Assembly: GCA_017452785.1 (NCBI GenBank) | Contig: JAFTLT010000047.1 | Location: 1-63,378 of the forward strand | Origin: Clostridia bacterium | GTDB taxonomy: Bacteria > Bacillota > Clostridia > Oscillospirales > Acutalibacteraceae | Direction of reading: 5' to 3' | DNA length: 63,378 nucleotides | Shown here: piece after piece, positions 1 to 8,732 of the stretch | How positions within the stretch are numbered: the stretch's first letter is position 1 | How the letters are laid out: the number at the start of each line of letters is the position of its first letter | Translations under genes and position numbers: made by a program | Notes under the pieces: generated by a model | The model's database searches: none | The model's input: the letters and a program-made list of their open reading frames with translations, nothing else | Told to the model about the DNA's origin: nothing

Positions 1-1992
1 AACTGCGTGTGTTACAGCGTCAATACCTGATGCTGCTGTAAGTCCCTTGGGAGCAGACATATGGAAATCAGTATCAATAATTGCCATGTTAGGAAGAAGC
101 TCATAGTCAGCAAGAGGATACTTGACGCCTGTTGCTTCGTCTGTTATAACTGCGAAAGGTGTAACTTCAGAGCCTGTACCTGCTGATGTGGGAACTGCGA
201 TGAAATATGCTTTTTCACCCATCTTGGGGAATGTGTAAACTCTCTTACGGATATCAATGAATCTCATAGCCATATCCATAAAGTCTGCATCCGGATGCTC
301 ATACATAACCCACATTATCTTTGCTGCGTCCATTGCAGAACCGCCACCGAGTGCGATAATTGTGTCAGGCTTGAATGCTGCCATCTGTGCAGCACCTTCC
401 TTAGCGTTGCCGAGTGTGGGGTCAGGCTGAACATTAAAGAAGGTTGTGTGAGCAATACCCATTTCGTCAAGCTTATCTGTAATAGGCTTAGTGTAGCCGT
501 TTTCATAAAGGAATGTATCTGTTACGATAAATGCTTTCTTTGAACTGCGAACTGTACGAAGCTCATCAAGAGCAACAGGTAAGCATCCTTTCTTGATATA
601 TATCTTTTCAGGTGCACGGAACCAAAGCATATTTTCCCTTCTTTCTGCTACTGTCTTGATATTGATAAGGTGTTTTACACCAACGTTGTCTGATACCGAG
701 TTGCCGCCCCATGAACCGCAACCGAGTGTAAGTGACGGAGCAAGCTTGAAGTTGTAAAGGTCACCAATACCGCCATGTGATGAAGGTGTATTAACAAGGA
801 TGCGACAGGTCTTCATTCTTGCAGCAAATTCATTGATTTTTTCTGATTCTGTTACTTCATTAAGGTACACAGAGGATGTATGACCGTAACCACCATCAGC
901 AACAAGCTGGTCTGCTTTATCAAGTGCATCTGCAAAAGATGTTGCTTTGTACATTGCCAAAACGGGAGAAAGCTTTTCGTGTGCAAATTCTTCGCTGATG
1001 TCAACGCTTTCAACTTCACCGATAAGAATCTTTGTACCTTCCGGAACTGTTACGCCTGAAAGCTCTGCAATTTTTGCTGCAGGCTGACCAACGATTTTTG
1101 CATTAAGGGCACCGTTGATAATGATTGTCTTTCTTACCTTTTCTGTTTCTGCAGGATCAAGGAAGTAGCAACCGCGTGTTGCAAACTCAGACTTCACTGC
1201 ATCGTAAATGCTCTCAAGAACGATAACTGACTGCTCTGAAGCACATATCATACCATTATCGAAAGTCTTTGAGTGAATGATTGAGTTGACTGCAAGAAGG
1301 ATATCGGCACTGTCATCGATGATTGCAGGTGTGTTACCTGCACCAACGCCGAGAGCGGGCTTACCGCTTGAATAAGCAGCCTTAACCATACCGGGGCCGC
1401 CTGTTGCAAGGATAATATCTGCTTCCTTCATAACTGTGTTTGTCATTTCAAGTGAAGGAACATCAATCCAATCAATAATTCCTTCGGGAGCACCTGCAGC
1501 CACTGCTGCCTCAAGAACGAGCTTTGCTGCAGCGATTGTGCAACCCTTTGCTCTGGGGTGAGGAGAAATGATAATAGCATTACGTGTCTTAAGAGCAAGT
1601 AAGCACTTGAAGATTGCTGTTGATGTGGGGTTAGTTGTAGGAATGACTGCTGCAACAACACCGATAGGCTCTGCAACCTTTTTGATGCCGAATGCCTTGT
1701 CTTCTTCGATAATGCCACAGGTTTTTGTTTCCTTGTATGCATTGTAAATGTATTCAGCAGCATAGTTGTTTTTGATAACCTTATCTTCAACTATACCCAT
1801 TCCTGTTTCTTCTACTGCCAACTTAGCAAGTGAGATTCTTGCCTTGTTTGCTGCAGATGCTGCGGCAAGGAAAATTTTATCAACCTGCTCCTGAGTGTAG
1901 GTTGCGAACTTCTTCTGAGCTTCTCTTGTTTTAGCGATAGCTTCCTGAAGCGTTTCAACGCTATCTACAATTGCGTAATTTTTAGTTTCCAT
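1..1992 (-). CDS. adhE: Bifunctional aldehyde/alcohol dehydrogenase AdhE (3' end outside window)
   Basis: Reduces acetyl-CoA to acetaldehyde and then to ethanol, reoxidising two NADH; a cytoplasmic fermentation enzyme. The first 664 codons are here. The N-terminal CoA-dependent aldehyde dehydrogenase domain carries the catalytic cysteine in GMICASEQ (about Cys250). A linker leads into the iron alcohol dehydrogenase domain, with the GGGSAMDAAK nucleotide-binding motif and PTSAGTGSE. The family is about 860-890 residues, so roughly 200 residues, with most of the metal-binding histidines, lie left of position 1. The start is the ATG at 1992 behind a strong TCCTCCT-complement ribosome site. It begins 22 bases after rex stops, so rex and adhE are probably one operon under Rex and NADH control. 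Confidence 0.96.
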   Translation of the reverse strand, partial: METKNYAIVDSVETLQEAIAKTREAQKKFATYTQEQVDKIFLAAASAANKARISLAKLAVEETGMGIVEDKVIKNNYAAEYIYNAYKETKTCGIIEEDKAFGIKKVAEPIGVVAAVIPTTNPTSTAIFKCLLALKTRNAIIISPHPRAKGCTIAAAKLVLEAAVAAGAPEGIIDWIDVPSLEMTNTVMKEADIILATGGPGMVKAAYSSGKPALGVGAGNTPAIIDDSADILLAVNSIIHSKTFDNGMICASEQSVIVLESIYDAVKSEFATRGCYFLDPAETEKVRKTIIINGALNAKIVGQPAAKIAELSGVTVPEGTKILIGEVESVDISEEFAHEKLSPVLAMYKATSFADALDKADQLVADGGYGHTSSVYLNEVTESEKINEFAARMKTCRILVNTPSSHGGIGDLYNFKLAPSLTLGCGSWGGNSVSDNVGVKHLINIKTVAERRENMLWFRAPEKIYIKKGCLPVALDELRTVRSSKKAFIVTDTFLYENGYTKPITDKLDEMGIAHTTFFNVQPDPTLGNAKEGAAQMAAFKPDTIIALGGGSAMDAAKIMWVMYEHPDADFMDMAMRFIDIRKRVYTFPKMGEKAYFIAVPTSAGTGSEVTPFAVITDEATGVKYPLADYELLPNMAIIDTDFHMSAPKGLTAASGIDAVTHAV

Positions 1993-2014
1993 TTGTATCC
2001 TCCTAAAAAATTAT

Positions 2015-2641
2015 TTACTTAAACTTATTAATCTGATTATTCAAATACGCTAATGAAAGCGCCAGATTTTCATTTTCAAGAATTACCCCGTCAGGTACAT
2101 TCAACTTGCAAGGAGCAAAATTCAGAATTGCCACAATTCCGCATTGCACCATTTTGTCACATACTGCCTGAGCTGAACCTGAACCGACTGTGATGATACC
2201 GAGCTGTACATTGTTATCTTTGCAAAAATCATCAAACTCATTTATAGGTTTAACTTTGATTTTTCCGGTTATGCTTATTTCCTTGTCGTTGCTATCAAAG
2301 GCTGCTGCGATTTTAATACCGAATTTCTCAAATTCATCATAATCAAGAAGCGCTTTACCAAGCTTTCCTGCACCTACTAAAACTGCAAGCGTGTAGTTGT
2401 TACATCCAAGACTGTTTTCGAGATTTTCAACAAGCTCTGATGTCAAATAACCAAGCCTCGGTTTTCCTGTACCGCTGATTGCCGCCAGATCCTTTCTTAC
2501 CTGAACTTCACCAAGTGAAAGTTTTCGTGCTATGGTTGTTGCGGATATGTATTCATATCGCTCTTGCGGTAATTCTTTAAGCAACTCTAAATATATCGGT
2601 ATTCTGCTGAGTGTTGCTTTTGAAATACCGTTTTTACACAT
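2015..2641 (-). CDS. rex: Redox-sensing transcriptional repressor Rex
   Basis: Rex senses the NADH/NAD+ ratio and represses fermentation genes when NADH is low. The 208 residues match the family length: an N-terminal winged helix (about 1-80, with the recognition segment LSLGEVQVRKDLAAIS) and a Rossmann domain starting at LVGAGKLGKALL, which would bind NADH. The C-terminal helix (residues 190-208) is the usual domain-swap helix. The start at 2641 has a perfect GAGGAGG site 7 bases upstream. It lies directly before adhE, a classical Rex target. An 18-base Rex-like palindrome sits at 2664-2681 just upstream, so autoregulation of the rex-adhE unit is likely. Confidence 0.96.
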   Translation of the reverse strand: MCKNGISKATLSRIPIYLELLKELPQERYEYISATTIARKLSLGEVQVRKDLAAISGTGKPRLGYLTSELVENLENSLGCNNYTLAVLVGAGKLGKALLDYDEFEKFGIKIAAAFDSNDKEISITGKIKVKPINEFDDFCKDNNVQLGIITVGSGSAQAVCDKMVQCGIVAILNFAPCKLNVPDGVILENENLALSLAYLNNQINKFK

Positions 2642-2663
2642 AAGAAAACCTCCTCGTTTGACA

Positions 2664-2681
2664 TCGTTAATATTTTAACAA
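2664..2681. promoter_or_regulatory. Rex operator
   Basis: On the minus strand the site reads TTGTTAAAATATTAACGA, which differs by one base from the clostridial Rex consensus TTGTTAA-N4-TTAACAA. It lies 23 bases upstream of the rex start codon. Function is inferred from consensus and position. Confidence 0.75.
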
Positions 2682-2755
2682 CACATTCGTATTTTGGGAA
2701 TTCTTAAAACATATAATCGGTATTATCATTATCGATAATACTTGTATCGAATGAT

Positions 2756-2790
2756 AAAAACAAACCCGACCTCAATTAAGAGACCGGGTT
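2756..2790 (-). terminator. Terminator of the LysR-type gene
   Basis: On the minus strand AACCCGGTCTC pairs with GAGGTCGGGTT (11 pairs including two G-U, 6-base loop) and is followed by a T-rich tail. It lies 14 bases after the LysR stop codon. Confidence 0.8.
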
Positions 2791-2803
2791 TATAAGCCTT
2801 ATA

Positions 2804-3724
2804 TTAAAGATATTTTCTATTAGATTCACACAGTTCTGTAATAAACTGCCTGTCAAGTTTAGATAATTTGTATCCATTTTTATAAATCAGAACATCCTTA
2901 TATGTCTTTTTGTTGTCTATGCATTTTTTCTGAACAAGATTATATCTTTTCAAAAGACTTTCGGGAGCAGGAGAAACCCACATAAAGGTTTCAGAATTGT
3001 TTGAAAGTAAATCAAACTGACTTGCTCTTTCAAATATAAATATACGACGGTCAATGTTGTCAGGAAGTTCTTCCTTTACCACTTTTGAAAGTGGCATTGA
3101 GGGAACATACGGATCAGCATGTGCTATTTCAATGTAATCTGCAAGGTCGTCAAAAGTTACTTCTTCCTTTTTTGCCAAGGGACTGTCAGCACTCATTATC
3201 AAAGAATAAGTAAACTCTGTGACCAGCTCATAACAGAAACCTTTTTCTTCAAGCATTGCTTTGAAATACTTATCATAATTTTCTGCGTATCTTATAATAC
3301 CGAGCTTGTAATCGTGTTCAAGCATATTGTGGATTGTACGCTGAGAATTTGTTTCCTTGTAGAAAATTTCAGCAGCTTCTTTGGAAAGTGATTTTGAAAA
3401 CTGCGAAAATGCTTCAGAAATATAACAAGCTCTCGGTACAGAAATTGAAAACCTTTGCTTCTTTGCCGAACCTTTTTTATAAAAGTTTTCAACCTCATCA
3501 ATCTGATTAAGAATTCCCTTTGCATAATTTATGAATTCTTCACCTTCAGGAGTGAGTTCCATACCTTTTGTGGTACGTTCAAAAATTGATATTCCAATGT
3601 CTGCTTCAAGATCTTTGATAGAACGACTGACATTAGGTGCCGCAATCAATAAAGTTTCCGCTGCTTTATTAAGAGACCCCGCCTTGGCAACCTCAACTGC
3701 ATATTTCATGTGTAATATATTCAC
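2804..3724 (-). CDS. LysR family transcriptional regulator
   Basis: The 306 residues match the LysR length. The N-terminal helix-turn-helix covers about residues 3-60 (AGSLNKAAETLLIAAPNVSRSIKDLE), followed by the linker helix and a two-lobed effector domain with a weak periplasmic-binding-protein pattern. No co-inducer can be read from the sequence. LysR regulators usually act on a divergent neighbour, but the upstream side here holds only a decayed sigma-factor fragment, so the target is unknown. The gene stands alone between a terminator and the 455-base degraded stretch at 3725-4179. Confidence 0.88.
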   Translation of the reverse strand: MNILHMKYAVEVAKAGSLNKAAETLLIAAPNVSRSIKDLEADIGISIFERTTKGMELTPEGEEFINYAKGILNQIDEVENFYKKGSAKKQRFSISVPRACYISEAFSQFSKSLSKEAAEIFYKETNSQRTIHNMLEHDYKLGIIRYAENYDKYFKAMLEEKGFCYELVTEFTYSLIMSADSPLAKKEEVTFDDLADYIEIAHADPYVPSMPLSKVVKEELPDNIDRRIFIFERASQFDLLSNNSETFMWVSPAPESLLKRYNLVQKKCIDNKKTYKDVLIYKNGYKLSKLDRQFITELCESNRKYL

Positions 3725-3859
3725 AGATACTTCACCTCATTTCAAAAGTATCGCAGTCCGATTATACACTATTTTTTTGTCTTGTTCAACAATTTTTGAA
3801 AATTAGTTTGTTATTATACAATGTTTTTAATTATTAAACTAAACATTTAACAGAGAAGG

Positions 3860-4038
3860 TTATGCTGCAAAGATGTTGTTTACATATCCATTTATGTATA
3901 AAGCCAGACCGTCTTTGAGCTCTTTAATTATTTCTGCTATTCCTGTTTCATCACCATCAAGATAACGGCGGTAGCTACTTGCACCATTATCCTTTGATTT
4001 TTATCCTTACCGAAAAGCATGTAGATATTGTCTTTCAT
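3860..4038 (-). pseudogene. Remnant of a sigma-70-like RNA polymerase sigma factor (N-terminal part)
   Basis: From the ATG at 4038 the minus strand reads MKDNIYMLFGKDK. A one-base shift in a short A run (3998-4002 on the plus strand) then moves to a frame reading NGASSYRRYLDGDETGIAEI and ending INGYVNNIFAA-stop. This matches, from memory, the first ~60 residues of a common clostridial sigma factor. Intact relatives continue past NNIF into region 2, which is missing here. With one frameshift and loss of more than half of the protein, the remnant is almost certainly non-functional. The rest of 3725-4179 shows no gene. Confidence 0.65.
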
Positions 4039-4109
4039 CTATTAGGCTGAAAAGACCTCAAAAACTTTCAGTAAAATTATTATATGTTAATTTTTATTTT
4101 TTTGCAAAA

Positions 4110-4142
4110 AAAGAAAAAACTGCCCCAAAATGCGAGAGCAGT
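4110..4142 (-). terminator. Terminator after the hydrolase pseudogene
   Basis: On the minus strand ACTGCTCT pairs with GGGGCAGT (8 pairs, some G-U, 8-base loop), followed by TTTTTTCTTTTTTT. It lies about 40 bases after the hydrolase stop. Confidence 0.75.
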
Positions 4143-4179
4143 ATCTGTAATATGAAACTATAACATTTTTGCATAATAA

Positions 4180-5104
4180 TTATTTTATTTTCAAAACTTG
4201 TTTTGAAAATAGGTAGTTAAACTTTTCGGCTTCTTCCCACTGTGGAGTATGACCTGATTTTTCAAATTCAAAGAATGCCTTATGAGGTGCTTCAAGATTT
4301 TCAAGCCATTTTTTCGCAAGCTCGCTGACAGTGTTATAGTCGTACTTGCCCATAAACAGATATACGGGTACAGCAAGTTCTTTAACCTCATTTAAAAAAT
4401 CAACTTTTTCTTGACCTAATGGTTGTGACAGACACCATTCATTTGCAATAACATATTTGAGCATAGTGAAAAAAGAATACTCTTTAAACATACACGGAAT
4501 TTTTGGCAGGGTATTTATAACACTGTTGCCATATTTGCCGTATAAGATTCCGCCCATTTTGTTAAGATAGTTTCTCTGTAAAAGCATTTTATCATCTTTA
4601 TAAAAGCCGTTAACGGGCGGACCGATTTTCAGCAAAGCCTTTATTGCTCTTTTATCATTACGCTTTTTTTGCTTCATTTAAAGTGAACTCGAAAGAAATT
4701 GCTTCATTTTTTACTGTATCAACAACCTGTCCGATACCAACATAACACTCAACGTCTTCAGGGAATTTTTGAATATACCAAACACCAAGCTGTGAGCCGA
4801 ATGAGTGACCGACAAGAATTATCTTTTCTTTGTTGAATCTCTTTTTAAGGTATTGAACAACATTATGTAAATCATCGATATACAAATCTTTTGTAAGAAC
4901 TTCGGTCTTTGCAATTTTTCTGTTATATGCTAAACCTGCACCACGTTGGTCCCAAGCAACAATAGTGGCATGCTGCGCTAATTCAGAATTCCATTTCATT
5001 ATGAATGGCCTGTCTGCAGCACCGCAACCACCATGCAAAAACAACTCAAAGACCTCAGCGGCTGTTTCCTTAGATTTCATGCGGATTGTAGGCTTTTTTC
5101 TCAT
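4180..5104 (-). pseudogene. Alpha/beta hydrolase (proline iminopeptidase-like), frameshifted
   Basis: Two overlapping reading frames on the minus strand together make one alpha/beta hydrolase. The first frame has the oxyanion-hole segment LFLHGGCG, WDQRGAGL and the nucleophile elbow GHSFGS. The second has the acid in FMGKYDYNT and the histidine in KSGHTPQW, so the whole catalytic triad is encoded. The frames join at LNEAKK/RNDKRAIK, across a run of seven A (4664-4670 on the plus strand); one A fewer restores a single frame. The segment before LFLHGG is shorter than usual, which suggests an additional deletion. The start is uncertain: an ATG at 5104 has a weak GGAAAG site, whereas the upstream ATG at 5197 lies inside a terminator hairpin. 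A sequencing slip or phase-variable run cannot be excluded. Confidence 0.7.
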
Positions 5105-5174
5105 AATTTTCTTTCCATCTTGGTTCGTTAGATTTTTACTAAAAAACCAAGTGCGAACAAGACATATAAAAAAA

Positions 5175-5200
5175 TGCTTGAAACTTTGTAGTTTCAAGCA
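5175..5200. terminator. Perfect-stem terminator after the M48 protease gene
   Basis: TGCTTGAAACT pairs perfectly with AGTTTCAAGCA around a TTGT loop. The minus-strand copy is followed by seven T, so it mainly serves the protease gene 93 bases upstream; the plus side has five T. Confidence 0.88.
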
Positions 5201-5292
5201 TTTTTGGGAAAATGGTGCGGGTGTTCATAAGGGATTTGGTTAATTCCACAAAAACTGTATTCTAAACTGTAAGAAAACAAAAAATGTGAGGG

Positions 5293-7572
5293 TCATTTTG
5301 AATAAACACAACTGTCAGCAATATCCTCTACTCTAACATTTTTCACATCCTCATAATCAAATAAAGAAAACTGCCAATCACTGCATGTATCAAGAAAATT
5401 GAAAGCTTTATGTAAAATTCTATATCGGATATCATCATTGGTGTCAGATGTCATTTTTATAACAAATGCACTTGTGAAAAAATCATCGGTTATGGTTTTT
5501 CTTACAAGATAGATTTTTTCGATATTTTCACAATGCACCGAAGTAATGTGTGAAAGTATATCTTCCAACATACCGTCAGGAAGTGACTCAGTTGAAAGTT
5601 TGTCTTTTTTATTGAGGATAGAAGCTTCAGAATGGATTTTATTTTCTTCAGTTAAAGCAATTGCTTTTTCACGATAAATTTCCAGTTGATCTTCTTGTCC
5701 CGTAAGGCAACAGAAATGACCTATTACAGCAAGACCTTCATCAACATAGTTGTGGTTGTTCTCAATAGCCTTGTAAATATATTCAATACCTGCTTCATTA
5801 AATGAATGCAGCAAAAAACATCCTTTTATAAAGTAAGCATAGCATGCGCCTGTATCATCAAGAAGTTTGATAGCTTTTTCGCATAATTCGAGGGCATCGG
5901 TGTTTCTGCCTAAACGACGCAGAGCATCGCATATATCTCCATATTCCTCAGCAATTATGCATCTGCCGTTGCTTTCCCACTTTTCAATCAATTCTTTCGA
6001 CTCAACGTAATAGTACTTGCGATATTCTGCGTAAGAATCTTTGCTTTGCTCGGCAATTAAAGAACTGACATACTTAATGGATTTTTCACAATCTGCAATA
6101 TATTCCTTCGAACTTTCGGCATACAATGTTCCAATTTCATTTACCCCCAAACCTTCCAGTCGCATTTTTAAAGTAGGATGTGATGCACTGCGCGAAAGAA
6201 TTTCGTTGTTTATGAGGGTGTTCCACTTCTCAGAATTCAGCTGTATAGCTTCCTTGAATTTTCGTAGCTCGTTATTTAAAGAATTGGTATCATATTCCTC
6301 GGACTCCATATTGCAGGTTGTGTCATACGTACCTTTTTCCCAATCATAAAGCTCATAATATTTGATTTTAATTAAAGAAGAAGCAGCAGTTTTGCTATCA
6401 CCATAAATTGCCATAGCTTTATCTGCAGCAGTTTCACGGGTGAGCGAAACCGAATATAAATATAGGTTATACTGCATATTGAAATAAGCATCAATAAAAG
6501 TGAACAGATGCTTGGTAATGTTTGAATAAATATTTGCTATGTTATTGTTGTGTATGTCACATATATACTGGTTGTACTTATCTATTCTTTTTTGTCTGAC
6601 AGCATCTTTTATGTGGGAGAACTCGTGTAATAAAACACAATATACTTCATCTTCTGATAACCCATTTAGCAAAAGAGCACCAAGCTGAATTGAAATTGTA
6701 TTATTTATGATGGCTGCTCCTGCGTTGAAATCATCAAGTATGGCAATTTTAATTGTTTCGGTACATCCTGTTGCAGTTGCGGCTTTTTTGGCTAAATCAT
6801 AAAGTGCAGGGAAATCTTTTTCGGAAACATAAGTATTATCTTCTTCAAAAATTTTATCCGAGGGCTTTAGTCGTATTCTTATTGTGGCGCCTGACAGAAC
6901 CATATAACATACAAACAATGGGGCAACGGTATCGCCACCATCACTGATGACACCCTGAAAAAATGCTGAAATAAAGGCACAGACGGCAAGGACTATGCTG
7001 TAAAAATCGTTGATTCTGATAAGATTTTTTAATAAAGAGAGCTTTTTGTTTGTGGTTTCTTCGGGGTTGTCACGGTGTGAAAGCCAGTATTGTTGGTTTT
7101 CTGCAACAGATTTCTTGCTTAGCATTTTTTTATAAATGCGATTAATAATTACATTTATAATTAAAAACAAAAACGGTAAAATAAAAGTGGTGACTGCAAT
7201 AATACCAAATAAATTTTCTAAGGAAGTATCAAGGTACTTTTTCGCAATAATACCGGCAAACAAAGCTGCAGTTATTGCTATGAATGATGCGACATTAATT
7301 GCAAGCCAGCGTTTATCAATAGGCTTTTTGCCGGCATTGATTATGTTGTTGTCTTTATTAACATGTTTTTGTGCTTTGGTAATACAAATTATAATAAAAG
7401 CAACAGTTAATAATTCAATTAGTATAAAGCCTATAAAAATTATTTTATCCGTTTCGGTAAAATCCGAAATTTCACGACTGCCTGTAAGAAATACTGTAAC
7501 AAAAATCCATACAAACAGAAGTGCACACGCAACAAGTGTTGACAACATATATTTTCTATTTTCCTTGTTCAT
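5293..7572 (-). CDS. Membrane M48-family metallopeptidase with C-terminal TPR-like region
   Basis: A predicted zinc protease of the inner membrane. Two N-terminal transmembrane helices (about 8-30 and 40-65) are followed by two further pairs before the peptidase core. The zinc motif is HEFSH (His316, Glu317, His320), and the third ligand lies in the helix TRETAADKAMAIYG, as in M48 (HtpX/Ste24-like) enzymes. After the core, residues about 500-650 hold helical repeats that look like TPRs (NTDALELCEKAIKLL), and the last ~100 residues are unassigned. The start is placed at 7572 because GGAG overlaps the upstream in-frame ATG codons at 7584 and 7575. The gene stands alone, with its own promoter and terminator. 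The substrate is unknown. Confidence 0.82.
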   Translation of the reverse strand: MNKENRKYMLSTLVACALLFVWIFVTVFLTGSREISDFTETDKIIFIGFILIELLTVAFIIICITKAQKHVNKDNNIINAGKKPIDKRWLAINVASFIAITAALFAGIIAKKYLDTSLENLFGIIAVTTFILPFLFLIINVIINRIYKKMLSKKSVAENQQYWLSHRDNPEETTNKKLSLLKNLIRINDFYSIVLAVCAFISAFFQGVISDGGDTVAPLFVCYMVLSGATIRIRLKPSDKIFEEDNTYVSEKDFPALYDLAKKAATATGCTETIKIAILDDFNAGAAIINNTISIQLGALLLNGLSEDEVYCVLLHEFSHIKDAVRQKRIDKYNQYICDIHNNNIANIYSNITKHLFTFIDAYFNMQYNLYLYSVSLTRETAADKAMAIYGDSKTAASSLIKIKYYELYDWEKGTYDTTCNMESEEYDTNSLNNELRKFKEAIQLNSEKWNTLINNEILSRSASHPTLKMRLEGLGVNEIGTLYAESSKEYIADCEKSIKYVSSLIAEQSKDSYAEYRKYYYVESKELIEKWESNGRCIIAEEYGDICDALRRLGRNTDALELCEKAIKLLDDTGACYAYFIKGCFLLHSFNEAGIEYIYKAIENNHNYVDEGLAVIGHFCCLTGQEDQLEIYREKAIALTEENKIHSEASILNKKDKLSTESLPDGMLEDILSHITSVHCENIEKIYLVRKTITDDFFTSAFVIKMTSDTNDDIRYRILHKAFNFLDTCSDWQFSLFDYEDVKNVRVEDIADSCVYSK

Positions 7573-7652
7573 CATTTTCTCCATAATTTTGTGTTTTATT
7601 ATTAAGATTTTACGATCTTGCTCTTTATGTAAATAAGTCAGTTATATAAATC

Positions 7653-7682
7653 ATTATAGCATACTTACATAATACAAATCAA
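7653..7682 (-). promoter_or_regulatory. Probable sigma-A promoter of the M48 protease gene
   Basis: Minus strand: TTGATT, 18 bases, TATAAT, with TGC before the -10 box. It lies about 80 bases before the start codon. Confidence 0.5.
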
Positions 7683-7778
7683 CCGAAAAACCAGTAAAAA
7701 AGCATGTGATAAGTTTTAGCAAGCACTGAATTTGTGCATACAAATTCCCTTTTGTTAGGGACTGACCCTAAAACCTAC

Positions 7779-7807
7779 AAAAAAATCGCACTCCGAAAGG
7801 AATGCGA
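7779..7807 (-). terminator. Second terminator downstream of tRNA-Pro
   Basis: Minus strand: TCGCATTCC pairs with GGAGTGCGA (9 pairs, one G-U), loop TTTC, then seven T. It lies about 95 bases after the tRNA, beyond the first terminator, so it may serve as a backup or belong to an unseen short transcript. The remainder of 7585-7900 shows no gene. Confidence 0.75.
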
Positions 7808-7853
7808 CGATACATAAAAACTATCAAATTATATACAAAACTCTATTTTAAGC

Positions 7854-7897
7854 AAAAAAATTGAGTATTCACAGGTCAAATCCCTTATGAATACTCA
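7854..7897 (-). terminator. Terminator of tRNA-Pro
   Basis: Minus strand: TGAGTATTCA pairs with TGAATACTCA around a 16-base loop, then seven T. It starts 3 bases after the tRNA. Part of its loop (CATAAGGGATTTG) recurs at about 5226-5240, which suggests a reused intergenic sequence. Confidence 0.82.
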
Positions 7898-7900
7898 CTA

Positions 7901-7977
7901 TGGTCGGAGTGACGGGACTTGAACCCATGGCCTCTTGGTCCCGAACCAAGCGCGATACCAAACTTCGCCACACCCCG
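7901..7977 (-). tRNA. tRNA-Pro (anticodon CGG)
   Basis: A complete cloverleaf can be drawn: acceptor CGGGGTG/CACTCCG with one G-U, D-stem GCGA/TCGC, anticodon arm CTTGG-TTCGGGA-CCAAG giving anticodon CGG, T-loop GTTCAAG, discriminator A and an encoded CCA end. Confidence 0.95.
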
Positions 7978-8042
7978 AAGTGACTTTTAGTATTATACAC
8001 GAAGCAAATATAAAAATCAACTGTTTTTGAAAAATAATTCCA

Positions 8043-8606
8043 TTATTCTTCGCTCATGGTGGGGTAAAGATAATATCGCAGCCCATACGCACTCATCTGA
8101 ATGGCGAGGGTTATCACAACGGCTATGCTGTGTCCTATCAGTCTGTCAATCGGTCTTATGAGAAATAAAGCTCCGGACACTGTTTGTGCTATTCCTATAT
8201 ATAAAAATCCTTCGTGAGAGTGAACGGTTCCGTTTTTTAGCTGATGTGATTCTGCAATTTTAAAAATGCCGATTGCAATTTCCCACAGACCAAAATAAAA
8301 GGGGAGTGTCTCGATATTTTCTTTGCCTGAGAGCAGTAAAACCGCAGCCAGAACCGTTGTTGCCGCACCATCAGATAATAGCCATATTTTTCCTTTAAGG
8401 GTACTCTTTTTCATTGCGGCAATGATTATGCTCACTGTGCCCACAATTAATAAGGGTAGGGCTAAAGCTGCTGAAGAAAGTGTAAATGCAGCTGCACCGT
8501 TTAACAAAACAGCAAAAATTATAAAAGCAAGCATTAATATACAAAGCAAAAAGCAAATCTGTACCCACGATATTTTTTTGCCGCTGTTGCCAAAATACTT
8601 ATCCAT
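8043..8606 (-). CDS. HdeD/DUF308-like small integral membrane protein
   Basis: About 187 residues with six hydrophobic helices in three pairs, the layout of the HdeD/DUF308 family. The helices are joined by short basic loops (AMKKSTLKGK) and the C-terminus is acidic. The start at 8606 is preferred over the in-frame GTG/ATG codons upstream because AAGGAG lies 8 bases before it. Some relatives are stress-induced, but nothing here shows the role. It is single and divergent from the PI-PLC-like gene. Confidence 0.72.
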   Translation of the reverse strand: MDKYFGNSGKKISWVQICFLLCILMLAFIIFAVLLNGAAAFTLSSAALALPLLIVGTVSIIIAAMKKSTLKGKIWLLSDGAATTVLAAVLLLSGKENIETLPFYFGLWEIAIGIFKIAESHQLKNGTVHSHEGFLYIGIAQTVSGALFLIRPIDRLIGHSIAVVITLAIQMSAYGLRYYLYPTMSEE

Positions 8607-8732
8607 GTTACTACTCCTTGTCTTTTCAGTTAAAATTATTATACCCTGCAATGATAAATTTATATTATGTTTGACACTGCAAATTAAAAGTGATAAAATA
8701 CATTTAATGTGAAAGTGAAGGATTGATACAGT

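Noticed and set aside
5105-5197. Hydrolase start at the ATG at 5197
   Set aside because: That ATG lies inside the perfect terminator hairpin of the upstream protease gene.
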